Shown here: piece by piece, positions 1 to 6,685 of the stretch
Numbering within the stretch: the stretch's first letter is position 1
Layout: every line of letters begins with the position of its first letter
NCBI RefSeq assembly: GCF_038087665.1
Contig: NZ_CP149925.1
Span: 895,455-959,454, forward strand
Direction of reading: 5' to 3'
Origin: Gallaecimonas sp. GXIMD4217
GTDB lineage: Bacteria; Pseudomonadota; Gammaproteobacteria; Enterobacterales; Gallaecimonadaceae
DNA: 64,000 bases
Position numbers and translations under genes: made by a program
The notes under the pieces: generated by a model
Databases searched by the model: none
What the model was told of the DNA's origin: nothing
What the model saw: the letters and a program-made list of their open reading frames with translations, nothing else

Positions 1-289
1 CGGCTTCGACGTGGCCGACAACGAGATAGTCCGGCGCATGGAAGCCGGCGATCTGGTGGTGACCCAGGACATCCCCCTGGCCTCCGAGGTCATAGACCAG
101 GGCGGGGTGGCGCTGAACCCCCGCGGCGAGCTCTACACCCGGGACAACATCCGCGCCCGCCTGACCATGCGCGACTTCATGGATACCCTGCGGGCATCCG
201 GGGTGGATACCGGCGGCCCGGCCGCCTTCAGCCAGGCCGACCGGCAAGCCTTTGCCAACCAGCTCGACCGACTGCTGGCCAGGCGCTGA
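1..289 (+). CDS. YaiI/YqxD family (UPF0178) protein, 3' part only
   Basis: The reading frame is open from the left edge and stops at 287-289, so the N-terminus lies outside the window. The visible 95 or so residues carry family-typical stretches: [15 protein letters not shown] followed by [13 protein letters not shown] and a C-terminal helical tail ending LDRLLARR. The family is widespread in bacteria, related to PIN-like folds, and has no firmly established activity. The 3' end of the gene is repeated just downstream (251-338), and a strong hairpin terminator follows. Family assignment is from sequence pattern only. Confidence 0.85.
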   Translation, partial: GFDVADNEIVRRMEAGDLVVTQDIPLASEVIDQGGVALNPRGELYTRDNIRARLTMRDFMDTLRASGVDTGGPAAFSQADRQAFANQLDRLLARR

Positions 290-338
290 CGTGCAGGTCT
301 TTGCCAACCAGCTCGATCGGCTGCTGGTCAGGCACTGA
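251..338 (+). repeat. Tandem duplication of the 3' end of the preceding gene
   Basis: The last 39 bp of the YaiI/YqxD gene, including its stop codon (251-289), recur at 300-338 with a period of 49 bp. There are four substitutions, and a TGA stop is preserved in the second copy. The second copy lies outside the gene and directly abuts the terminator. It looks like an old slippage or unequal-exchange duplication. Confidence 0.85.
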
Positions 339-341
339 AAG

Positions 342-368
342 AAAAGCCCGCCAATCGGCGGGCTTTTT
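342..368. terminator. Bidirectional intrinsic terminator
   Basis: GCCCGCC (346-352) and GGCGGGC (357-363) form a perfect 7-bp stem with a 4-nt loop, flanked by A4 on the left and T5 on the right. It can end both the rightward YaiI/YqxD transcript and the leftward lipoprotein transcript. Confidence 0.9.
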
Positions 369-370
369 GG

Positions 371-1057
371 TCAGGGGGTGATCTGCTCGGCCTGGGCCTG
401 GCCGTGGGCCTCCAGCAACTGCCTGAGCTCGGGATCGGCGAAGATCTCCTCCAGCTGGGCGCGGTAGGCCCGCAAGATGCCGTTCTGGGGCGAGTCCGAG
501 GCGGATTCCTCCACCACGTCGCGACCGGCGATGGTCTTGGCCAGCAGGGATTGGCCATTGCGGTCGAACAGGGTGATGTCGGTGTCGGTATCGAAGTTGA
601 AGGAACTGACCCAGTTCAGGTTGATGCTGAAATACCATTCCTTGAGGGCCAGGGTGATCAGCTGCTCGGCGCCGTTTTCCTGCAGGGCCTTGATCACGTC
701 GTCCCGGGAGGGCTGCGCCACGAAGTTGACGGGCTTGACCTGCCAGCCACTGTCGGCCAGGCCGGTGAGCAGGCGGTGCTGGATAAACTGGGCCAGGGTC
801 CGCTGCTTGTCGCCGTCCTGGGTGGCCAGCACCGGGTTGACGTTCCAGTCGGCGGGGATGCCGAAGGCACCGTGGGCAACGCCGATAAAGGTGCGATCCT
901 TGCCTTCCTTGACCCGCTTGCGCTCGTCCAGCACCGCCACCAGCACGGTGTTGTCGGGCTTGTAGCTGGCCTGGGGAACCTGTTCCTTGAGCGGGATCGG
1001 GGAGACGCAGGCACTGGTGACGGCGACCAGGGCCACGAGCAGCAACATTCTTATCAT
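371..1057 (-). CDS. Predicted outer-membrane lipoprotein, family not recognised
   Basis: This 228-residue protein starts at an ATG and has a hydrophobic N-terminus ending in a lipobox T-S-A-C, which puts the lipidated Cys at residue 17. The residue after it is Val, so outer-membrane sorting is expected. The mature part has a mixed alpha/beta pattern with motifs such as QFIQHRLLTGLADSGW and ends in an alanine/glutamine-rich helix. The overall plan recalls YajG-type lipoproteins, but I would not assign it. It is a single gene: the terminator at 342-368 follows it, and about 130 bp upstream are free for a promoter. Confidence 0.75.
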   Translation of the reverse strand: MIRMLLLVALVAVTSACVSPIPLKEQVPQASYKPDNTVLVAVLDERKRVKEGKDRTFIGVAHGAFGIPADWNVNPVLATQDGDKQRTLAQFIQHRLLTGLADSGWQVKPVNFVAQPSRDDVIKALQENGAEQLITLALKEWYFSINLNWVSSFNFDTDTDITLFDRNGQSLLAKTIAGRDVVEESASDSPQNGILRAYRAQLEEIFADPELRQLLEAHGQAQAEQITP

Positions 1058-1188
1058 TGTCTTTCCTTGTTTTTCAGCGGGATGGGGCCAGGTGCCGGCA
1101 CCTGGCCAATGCTGTTTCTAGTCGAGCCCGGGGATAAGGTCAATACAATTTGTTAACAATTGAGCGCTTGCCACCCTAACGCAGCCAT

Positions 1189-1220
1189 AAAAAAACCGGC
1201 CCATTGGGACCGGTTTTTTT
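1189..1220. terminator. Intrinsic terminator of the small secreted-protein gene
   Basis: An A-run followed by ACCGG...CCGGT arms and a T7 run gives a hairpin with poly-T on either strand. On the minus strand it sits 15 bp past the stop codon at 1235, so it most likely ends that gene. Confidence 0.85.
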
Positions 1221-1234
1221 CAGGGGAAACAGTG

Positions 1235-1471
1235 TTATTCTGCTTCGGCCTCACGCTTTTGGTCGCGACGGGCCAGCAGGACAGGTTTTTCCAGCTTGGT
1301 GTCGGCCTTCAGGGTCAGGCGGTGCTCCAGGGCCAGCTGACCCAGGGACTGGGCCAGGCTCTGGCTCACTTCCTGCTGCAGGGTCTCGGCATGGAGGGGG
1401 GCGATGGTCGGCTCTTCGGCCACGGCCATCATCGTCGTCATTGCGGCCACAAGGCCAGTACCCAAAATCAT
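1235..1471 (-). CDS. Small secreted protein, unknown function
   Basis: The 78-residue product begins at the ATG at 1471-1469, chosen because GAGG lies at normal spacing upstream. An in-frame TTG a few codons further out is less likely. The N-terminus (MILGTGLVAAMTTMMAVAEE) reads as a signal peptide cleaved near residue 17. The mature part is a short glutamine-, leucine- and lysine-rich helix with no cysteine. It is transcribed away from gcvA and has its own terminator. No family was recognised, and the periplasmic location is inferred. Confidence 0.65.
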   Translation of the reverse strand: MILGTGLVAAMTTMMAVAEEPTIAPLHAETLQQEVSQSLAQSLGQLALEHRLTLKADTKLEKPVLLARRDQKREAEAE

Positions 1472-1628
1472 GGTGTACCTCAAAAAAGGAAAGCTAACTC
1501 AACCAAAAAGCGTTTGTGCCGAGACGGCACGGGGATGGGAAAGCTTTCACCACAACACGAAATACGGCACAAAGTTCGTGTTCCATAAGCACTTACCCCC
1601 TCTCGGCGAGCGTAAATATAGATTCGGG

Positions 1629-1681
1629 TTGGTGCTTTTTCAAACGACGAATTATAATCACCATTGATTAGAAAAACTAAT
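1629..1681 (+). promoter_or_regulatory. gcvA promoter with LysR-type operator
   Basis: A -35-like TTGGTG (1629-1634) and a perfect -10 TATAAT (1653-1658) are separated by 18 bp. Just downstream, at 1667-1681, lies the palindrome ATTAG-AAAAA-CTAAT, which has the LysR-type T-N11-A spacing. CTAAT is the core reported for Escherichia coli GcvA sites. An operator overlapping the start of transcription would suit negative autoregulation, which is known for gcvA. Binding here is inferred. Confidence 0.6.
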
Positions 1682-1703
1682 GTATTAAAAAGGTGTTACA
1701 GCC

Positions 1704-2636
1704 ATGTCCCGGCGCCTGCCCCCCCTTAATGCTTTGAAGGTCTTCGAGGCGGCCGCCCGCCACCTCAGCTTCACCCGCGCCGCCGAAGAGCTGTTCGTGA
1801 CCCAGGCCGCCATCAGCCACCAGATCAAGAGCCTGGAGGAGTTCCTGGGCCTGAAGCTGTTCCGGCGCCGCAACCGCTCCCTGCTGCTCACCGAGGAGGG
1901 CCAGAGCTACTACCTGGACATCAAGGACATCTTTTCCCACCTCAGCGAGGCCACCGAGCGGGTGCTGTCGCGCAGCGCCAAGGGCGCCCTGACCGTGTCC
2001 ATGCAGCCCAGCTACGCCATCCAGTGGATGGTGCCCAGGCTGAGCCGCTTCTCCGAGGAGCACCCGGACATAGACGTGCGCATCAAGGCCGCCGACCAGG
2101 AGGAGGGCTCCCTCACCGACGATGTGGACGTGGCCATCTACTACGGCAAGGGCAAGTGGCCCGGCTTGGCCGCCGACCGCCTGCAGACCGAGTACCTGAT
2201 CCCGGTGTGCGCCCCCATGCTGCTGCAGGGCTCAAGGCCGCTCAGCAGCCCCGAGGATCTGCGCCACCACACCCTGCTGCACGACAGCTCCCGCAAGGCC
2301 TGGCAAGCCTGGGTGCGCCAGCTGGGCCTGCAGCACATGATCAACGTCAACCACGGCCCCATCTTCTCCCACTCCACCATGGTGCTGCAGGCCGCCGTCT
2401 ACGGTCAGGGCGTGGCCCTGGCCCACTCGGTGCTGGCCCAGCCGGATATCGCCGCCGGCCGCCTGGTGTGCCCCTTCAAGGAAGTGCTGGTGTCCAAGAA
2501 CGCCTATTACCTGGTCTGCCAGCAGTCGCAGGCCGAGCAGGGCAAGATCGTCGCCTTCAGGGACTGGATGCTGAAGATGGTCATAGAGGAGGAGCAGCGC
2601 ATGCTGCCGGAGGACGTGGATGTGGGCGAACGCTAA
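1704..2636 (+). CDS. gcvA: LysR-family transcriptional regulator GcvA
   Basis: This 310-residue protein opens with the GcvA-typical RRLPPLNALKVFEAAARHLSFTRAAEELFVTQAAISHQIKSLEE pattern (quoted here in family terms), a winged helix-turn-helix over roughly residues 1-65. A periplasmic-binding-protein-like effector domain fills about 90-300. In enterobacteria GcvA controls the glycine cleavage operon together with GcvR and purine signals. Here it is followed by a hydrolase, a DUF423 gene and rlmM. The gcvA-DUF423-rlmM order is the E. coli gcvA-ygdD-rlmM neighbourhood and supports the name. A CTAAT palindrome precedes it. No gcvB-like RNA was recognised upstream. Confidence 0.88.
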   Translation: MSRRLPPLNALKVFEAAARHLSFTRAAEELFVTQAAISHQIKSLEEFLGLKLFRRRNRSLLLTEEGQSYYLDIKDIFSHLSEATERVLSRSAKGALTVSMQPSYAIQWMVPRLSRFSEEHPDIDVRIKAADQEEGSLTDDVDVAIYYGKGKWPGLAADRLQTEYLIPVCAPMLLQGSRPLSSPEDLRHHTLLHDSSRKAWQAWVRQLGLQHMINVNHGPIFSHSTMVLQAAVYGQGVALAHSVLAQPDIAAGRLVCPFKEVLVSKNAYYLVCQQSQAEQGKIVAFRDWMLKMVIEEEQRMLPEDVDVGER

Positions 2637-2648
2637 CCAGAAGAGGAC

Positions 2649-3251
2649 ATGATGTCAGTACATACTCACACCCTGGTGCTGGCCCACGGCGCCGGCGCCG
2701 GCCTGGATCACCCCTTCATGCAGGCCATGGCCAGGGGCCTGGAGGCCGAAGGCATCAAGGTGGTGCTGTTCGACTTCCCCTACATGCAAAGGGCCAAGGC
2801 CGAGAACAAGAAGCGCCCACCGGACCGGATGCCGGTGCTGCTGGACGCCATGCGGGCGGTCATCGACGCCACCGAGGGCCCGCTGTTCTTGGGCGGCAAG
2901 TCCATGGGCTCGCGGGTGGCCCTGACCCTGGCCAAGGAGCTGGGCGAGCGTTGCCGGGGCGCCCTGGCCCTCGGCTACCCCTTTCATCCGCCCGGCAAGC
3001 CGGAGCGGCTGCGCCTGGAGCCCTTCGAGGGCCTGGCCAAGCCCACCTTGATATTGCAGGGGGAGCGCGATACATTCGGCCGCCGCGACGAGGTGGACGG
3101 CTACCCGCTGCCGGCCAATGTGAGCCTTCACTACCTGCTGGACGGCGACCACAGCTTCAAGCCGCGCAAGGCCAGCGGCCGCAGCGAAGCGGACAACCTC
3201 GATGAGGCGGTGGCCCGGATGGCGGCCTTTATCAGGGAGCACGGCCGATGA
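2649..3251 (+). CDS. Alpha/beta-hydrolase of the KANL3/Tex30-like family
   Basis: The 200-residue cytoplasmic protein starts at 2649 (a second ATG follows at once). Early it has the motif LVLAHGAGAGLDHPFMQ. The nucleophile elbow G-K-S-M-G lies near residue 82, a likely acid near LILQGERDTFG, and the catalytic His in GDHSFKPRK near residue 160. This matches the small bacterial hydrolases related to KANL3/Tex30; substrates are unknown. The gap to gcvA is 12 bp, and its stop overlaps the first copy of the duplicated DUF423 gene start, so it is probably co-transcribed with its neighbours. Confidence 0.82.
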   Translation: MMSVHTHTLVLAHGAGAGLDHPFMQAMARGLEAEGIKVVLFDFPYMQRAKAENKKRPPDRMPVLLDAMRAVIDATEGPLFLGGKSMGSRVALTLAKELGERCRGALALGYPFHPPGKPERLRLEPFEGLAKPTLILQGERDTFGRRDEVDGYPLPANVSLHYLLDGDHSFKPRKASGRSEADNLDEAVARMAAFIREHGR

Positions 3252-3343
3252 AATGGTTATTGATTTTGGCCAGCCTGTACGGTGCTACGGGTGTGGCCCG
3301 TATTGGAGCCGTTGGCGCCCCAGGCAGCGAGGTGTTGTCATGA
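3248..3343 (+). pseudogene. Mini-ORF: first duplicated copy of the DUF423 gene start
   Basis: A 31-codon frame begins MKWLLILASLYGATGVA, like the start of the real gene at 3432, then diverges (RIGAVGAP) and ends EVLS at a TGA. Its ATG overlaps the hydrolase stop, and its own stop overlaps the ATG of the next copy. It could be translated by coupling, but it most likely remains from a tandem duplication. Confidence 0.6.
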
Positions 3344-3435
3344 AATGGGTATTGGTTTTGGCCAGCCTGTACGGTGCTACGGGTGTGGCCCGTATTGGAG
3401 CCGTTGGCGCCCCAGGCAGCGAGGTGTTGTCATGA
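3340..3435 (+). pseudogene. Mini-ORF: second duplicated copy of the DUF423 gene start
   Basis: The frame again holds 31 codons (MKWVLVLASLYGATGVA... to EVLS) and is nearly identical to the first copy. It ends in a TGA that overlaps the start codon of the full DUF423 gene at 3432. The encoded peptide would be a lone hydrophobic helix with a short tail. Confidence 0.6.
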
Positions 3436-3803
3436 AATGGGTATTGGTTTTGGCCAGTTTGTATGGTGCCAGCGGTGTGGCCATGGGCGCCTTTGCCGCC
3501 CACGGCCTCAAGCAGGTGCTGAGCCCACAGCTGCTCACCGTGATGGACACCGGTGTGCGCTACCAGCTCTGGCACGCCCTGGCCCTGGTGGCCGTTTTTC
3601 TCTTGGCCGACAAGCTTTCCGGCCCCTGGCTCACCGCCGCCGGTGGCCTCTTCGCGTTCGGGGTGCTGGCCTTTTCCGGCAGCCTCTATGCCCTGGCACT
3701 GACCGGGGCCAAATGGTTTGGACCCATCACGCCCATCGGCGGGATGGCCTTGATCCTCGGCTGGCTGGCGCTGATGCTGGCGGCCTTTAAGGAGACGGTG
3801 TGA
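3432..3803 (+). CDS. ygdD: DUF423 (YgdD family) inner-membrane protein
   Basis: The 123-residue product has four predicted membrane helices and family motifs: GAFAAHGLK after the first helix, YQLWHALAL at the second, FSGSLYAL at the third and ITPIGG before the last. The family is conserved next to gcvA and rlmM in many gammaproteobacteria, and its role is not established. I start it at the ATG at 3432, the third repeat unit. Frames opening further upstream only read through the duplicated units. Its stop overlaps the GTG start of rlmM, implying translational coupling. Confidence 0.88.
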   Translation: MKWVLVLASLYGASGVAMGAFAAHGLKQVLSPQLLTVMDTGVRYQLWHALALVAVFLLADKLSGPWLTAAGGLFAFGVLAFSGSLYALALTGAKWFGPITPIGGMALILGWLALMLAAFKETV

Positions 3804-4867
3804 AACATCTGCTGATCTACTGCCGCCCCGGCTTTGAAGGGGAATGTGCCCAGGAAATCGAGGCCCGCGCCGCCGAAAAGGGCGTGTTCGGCTTCTCGCG
3901 CCTCAAGGGCAACACCGGCTACGTGCTGTACGAATGCTACGAGACCAACGACGCCGGCAAGCTGCTTGGCCAGTTGCCGGTGGATCAGCTGATCTTCGCC
4001 CGCCAGATGATCCGGGTGGCGCCGCAGGTATCGGACATGCCCCTGGACGACCGCCTCAACGCCCTGTACATGGCCGCCGGCGACACCCTGCCGGAATGCG
4101 GCCGGCTGTGGGTGGAGACCCCGGACACCAACGAGGGCAAGGAGCTCAACCGCCTGTGCCGGGCCATCGCCACCCCCATGAAGGCCTTCTTCAAGCAGGC
4201 TGGCAAGCTGACCCTCAAGGAAGACAACGACAAGCCGGTGCTGCACGTGTGCTTTTTGAGCACCGACAGCGCTTTCATCGGCTACTCGCTGCCGCGCACC
4301 CACAGCCCGCTGCTGATGGGCATCAAGCGCCTCAAATTCCCCAAGGACGCCCCCAGCCGCTCCACCCTCAAGCTGGAGGAGGCCTTCCACTACTTCCTGT
4401 CCAAGACCCAGCGCGAAAAGCGCCTGATCAGCGGCATGAACGCCGTGGACTTGGGCGCCGCCCCCGGCGGCTGGACCTATCAGCTGGTGCGCCGGGGCAT
4501 GATGGTCCAGGCCGTGGACAACGGCCCCATGGACGAGCAGCTGATGAACAGCGGCCAGGTCAAGCATATCCGCGAGGACGGCTTCAAGTACGAGCCCAAG
4601 AAGAAGAACGTGCACTGGCTGGTTTGCGACATGATCGAAAACCCCAAACGGGTCGCCAACCTGATGTGCGACTGGTTCATCGACGGCTGGTGCCACGAGG
4701 CCATCTTCAACCTCAAGCTGCCGGTGAAGCGCCGTTTCCACACCGTGGCGGAGTGCCTGGACTTGATCAGTGAGCGCATGAACGAGATGGGCGTGCCCTA
4801 CGGCCTGGCGGCCAAACACCTCTATTACGACCGGGAAGAGATCACGGTGCATCTGTTCCGCAAGTAA
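3800..4867 (+). CDS. rlmM: 23S rRNA C2498 2'-O-ribose methyltransferase RlmM
   Basis: The 355-residue enzyme methylates the ribose of C2498 in 23S rRNA using S-adenosylmethionine, before 50S assembly. It has an N-terminal THUMP-like region and a C-terminal Rossmann methyltransferase domain with DLGAAPGGWTYQL near residues 218-230. Later come DGFKYEP and the LKLPVKRR segment, which supply catalytic lysine and acidic residues. It starts at GTG (3800-3802), overlapping the DUF423 stop by 4 bp. Length and position match E. coli RlmM. A strong terminator follows. Confidence 0.95.
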   Translation: MKHLLIYCRPGFEGECAQEIEARAAEKGVFGFSRLKGNTGYVLYECYETNDAGKLLGQLPVDQLIFARQMIRVAPQVSDMPLDDRLNALYMAAGDTLPECGRLWVETPDTNEGKELNRLCRAIATPMKAFFKQAGKLTLKEDNDKPVLHVCFLSTDSAFIGYSLPRTHSPLLMGIKRLKFPKDAPSRSTLKLEEAFHYFLSKTQREKRLISGMNAVDLGAAPGGWTYQLVRRGMMVQAVDNGPMDEQLMNSGQVKHIREDGFKYEPKKKNVHWLVCDMIENPKRVANLMCDWFIDGWCHEAIFNLKLPVKRRFHTVAECLDLISERMNEMGVPYGLAAKHLYYDREEITVHLFRK

Positions 4868-4884
4868 ATGCCGTTTCTGGTAAG

Positions 4885-4911
4885 GAAGGCGCCTTTAGGG
4901 CGCCTTTTTTA
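4885..4911 (+). terminator. rlmM intrinsic terminator
   Basis: AGGCGCC and GGCGCCT pair around a short loop, followed by T6, 18 bp past the rlmM stop. This is the right boundary of the conserved gcvA-rlmM block; unusual DNA begins beyond it. Confidence 0.9.
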
Positions 4912-5408
4912 ATGGCTGCTGTTTGGGTGTTGTTTCTGGCTTGGTGCTCTTTTTCTGGCTGTGTTGGTGTTTTTAAGCTGGGTTCTTCGAGATTCCCCTG
5001 CGGGGGCGTGACTTTCTTGCTCGCCCAAGAAAGTCACCAAAGAAGGGCGGCCCGGCTCGCGTTCGCCAGCTAAAATGGGGCCAGTGGCCCCATTTCTTAA
5101 CGCGCTCACCCCTCGCTTCCACTCGTTTACCGCTGACCATGAGTGACGCGCTCCATGCGCGGCACTCATTCCCTCGTCTTCCCTGCCTCGGGCCAGCTCA
5201 CACTCGTTTCCGCTCGGCACGCTCAACGGGCGGTCCTGGCCGCTTTGCGGCCATCAGGTGGCTGTTGCATTCACGGTATTGGCAACATAATCTGGAGCTA
5301 ATTCAGGGATGATATCGGGCATCGGCCCCAGAAAAGCATGGATGCGAATACCCTCCAAAACTGTGTTTCCATCCAGCATATCTGCTATCGGCTCCCCAAT
5401 TGTGCGCG
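4912..5408. other. Gene-poor junction between rlmM and the cassette array
   Basis: I see no convincing gene here. The left part (to about 5225) is GC-rich and holds a 12-bp perfect hairpin and short complementary stretches. A 105-codon open frame on the minus strand has no ribosome site or family features. On the minus strand, 5254-5379 could encode 41 residues ending in NTVNATAT, perhaps the end of a degraded gene. The base composition drops to AT-rich from about 5260, consistent with the edge of acquired DNA. No integron integrase or attI site was recognised. Confidence 0.5.
5008..5037. repeat. Perfect 12-bp inverted repeat (hairpin)
   Basis: GTGACTTTCTTG (5008-5019) and CAAGAAAGTCAC (5026-5037) are exact reverse complements around a 6-nt loop. 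There is no T-run, so it is not an ordinary terminator. Hairpins of this CTTTCTTG type recur as dispersed intergenic repeats in several proteobacteria; whether this one belongs to such a family needs a genome search. Confidence 0.7.
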
Positions 5409-5653
5409 TTATCTCCTGAAATCAGGCGCGGTTATCTCATTCATCTTTGTAAAAGACGCTTTTAATCAAAGGATTGAGACGTGATCGGAGTTCTGGCTAT
5501 CACGCATGGGTTGGAACGATAACGCGCATGCGCGTTTTTGCCCTGATGAAACCCTTGGTAAAAACAGAATTTTTTAATTTTCAGCATGATGCGGCATCCA
5601 AGCAAAAGATCTTACCAAAGGATATCGCGCATGCGCACAATACAGCGTTAAGC
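5409..5653 (+). other. Probable gene-less integron cassette with degenerate attC
   Basis: A cassette boundary core GTTAAGC lies at 5647-5653. Upstream, GATAAC at 5518-5523 is the complement of a GTTATC core near 5408-5413, as expected if a cassette starts there. Between the two cores are 11-bp arms GCGCATGCGCG and CGCGCATGCGC. No credible coding sequence fits; a 67-codon frame overlaps the recombination site. I infer a short cassette of about 240 bp carrying no gene, with moderate to low certainty. Confidence 0.4.
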
Positions 5654-5666
5654 ATAAGGAAAGCAT

Positions 5667-6164
5667 ATGAAACATAGGTCTGTAATTCTTAAACGGGACC
5701 TTGCAATAGGGACTTTTTTTACCCAAATTAGTCTTACTTTTAATAAGATAATTTATTCTTTTTTTGCTCTATTATTCGCGTATCAAGAGTGGAGTTCGAT
5801 ATTCGATACTTTTGGGCTTGTTGAGTCTCTATTTTTCTTGTGTTTGTTTGTATTTTATCTGGTTCTCATTATATTTTTCGTCGGTTGTTTTGGCGTAGCC
5901 ATGGCATTTTTTAGCTCTGTCTTTAAAAAAGGTGTTTTAGGTCATCATGACTTTGAATTCAGCGAGGACGAGTTTACTGAGTCAACTGATTATAATAAAA
6001 CCATCCATAAATACGGCGCTATTTCAAACGTGTTTATACGGTTTGGTTCGGTATATATTTGCTTGCCAGGTGCTCAGTGGCATATTTTGCCAAAAAGAGA
6101 TTTTAAAAGCATCCAAGCTCGCAATGAGCTTCTGAACTTCTTGCGAGAGGCAAGAAATGCTTAA
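5667..6164 (+). CDS. Cassette gene 1: YcxB-like membrane protein
   Basis: The 165-residue protein has two hydrophobic helices (about residues 25-45 and 52-78), then a soluble C-terminal domain with H-D-F-E-F, KYGAISNVF, SVYICLPGAQWHILPKRDF. That pattern matches the YcxB-like C-terminal domain found in small membrane proteins of unknown role. AT-rich codons contrast with the host. AAGGAAAGC precedes the ATG. The stop codon TAA lies inside the attC core that follows, and the cassette starts at the core at 5647, 20 bp upstream, which is a typical cassette layout. Confidence 0.75.
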   Translation: MKHRSVILKRDLAIGTFFTQISLTFNKIIYSFFALLFAYQEWSSIFDTFGLVESLFFLCLFVFYLVLIIFFVGCFGVAMAFFSSVFKKGVLGHHDFEFSEDEFTESTDYNKTIHKYGAISNVFIRFGSVYICLPGAQWHILPKRDFKSIQARNELLNFLREARNA

Positions 6165-6262
6165 CAAGCGCATCTTGCCGGACTTGGGCAAATTGTCACC
6201 TTTTTACGCTGCGCTTCAAAAAAGCCGCCAATTCACCCAAGCCGCAAATGCGAGCGTTATGC
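6159..6262 (+). other. attC recombination site 1
   Basis: The R'' core GCTTAAC (6159-6165) begins a 104-bp site ending in GTTATGC (6256-6262). Inner boxes CATCTTGC and GCAAATGCG pair with one extra base. The R'' core is the exact complement of the first bases of its own cassette (TTAAGC at 5648), the signature expected of a cassette excised as a circle. Confidence 0.8.
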
Positions 6263-6281
6263 ATCAAGGGATCTGTAGTGC

Positions 6282-6590
6282 ATGGATACTTCTCAACTAA
6301 AGAAAATGAAGCGGCATAGAAGAATGTACCGCTTTATGGGGGCAATGTTTACCCTTGTGGGGGGTATGCTGCTAGTAACCTTTTTCCCGTTGTTACTGGA
6401 TGAAAATGCCACTATCAACTACAACGGTTCACCTACATCGGAATTCGGACCAAAGCTTAGCGCAGTCATATTCAACGCATCATTTGTGGTGGTCGGGCTG
6501 TTCTTTCTATTTTGTCCGAGCAAATACTTAAACAAACTTTTTGTATGGCGTCAGTCGTTTTTGGTCACTATATTCCCATGGCGAAAGTAA
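6282..6590 (+). CDS. Cassette gene 2: small two-helix membrane protein
   Basis: The 102-residue product has a basic N-terminus (KKMKRHRRMYR), a helix about residues 18-38, a short polar loop with NATINYNGS, a second helix about 62-78 and a basic tail. No family was recognised. It starts at the ATG at 6282, 25 bp past the cassette boundary, and ends just before the next attC core. AT-rich composition and position mark it as an integron cassette gene. Confidence 0.65.
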   Translation: MDTSQLKKMKRHRRMYRFMGAMFTLVGGMLLVTFFPLLLDENATINYNGSPTSEFGPKLSAVIFNASFVVVGLFFLFCPSKYLNKLFVWRQSFLVTIFPWRK

Positions 6591-6591
6591 T

Positions 6592-6681
6592 GCATAACAA
6601 ATCGTGCAATGATCGCCCTTCGGGCTGGACAGCCAAAAGCGTGGCTTCGCCACATGGCTGCCCATTCACTCTGCGTTAGGT
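6592..6681 (+). other. attC recombination site 2
   Basis: GCATAAC (6592-6598) opens a 90-bp site closed by GTTAGGT (6675-6681). Inner boxes near GTGCAATG and CATTCACTC pair imperfectly, and the centre holds further hairpins. The R'' core is the exact complement of this cassette's own start, TTATGC at 6257. Confidence 0.85.
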
Positions 6682-6685
6682 GCAA

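Larger units (their letters stand above)
3248..3523 (+). repeat. Three tandem 92-bp units covering the DUF423 gene start
   Basis: Units start with ATGAAATGG at 3248, 3340 and 3432. Units 1 and 2 differ at two positions near their start. Unit 3, the living gene, shares about the first 30 bp with unit 2 and then diverges, although translated similarity continues (GA..GA..G..VLS). Because 92 is not a multiple of three, each unit sits in a different frame. Each of the first two ends in a TGA that overlaps the next ATG. Confidence 0.9.

Noticed and set aside
1472-1703. GcvB-like sRNA divergent from gcvA
   Set aside because: No GcvB core element or terminator was visible in the intergenic region.
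4909-5226. A 105-codon minus-strand frame after rlmM
   Set aside because: It overlaps the perfect hairpin, has no ribosome site and an odd composition; more likely intergenic repeat DNA.
5474-5677. A 67-codon plus-strand frame
   Set aside because: It spans the attC arms and the cassette boundary and overlaps the next cassette gene.
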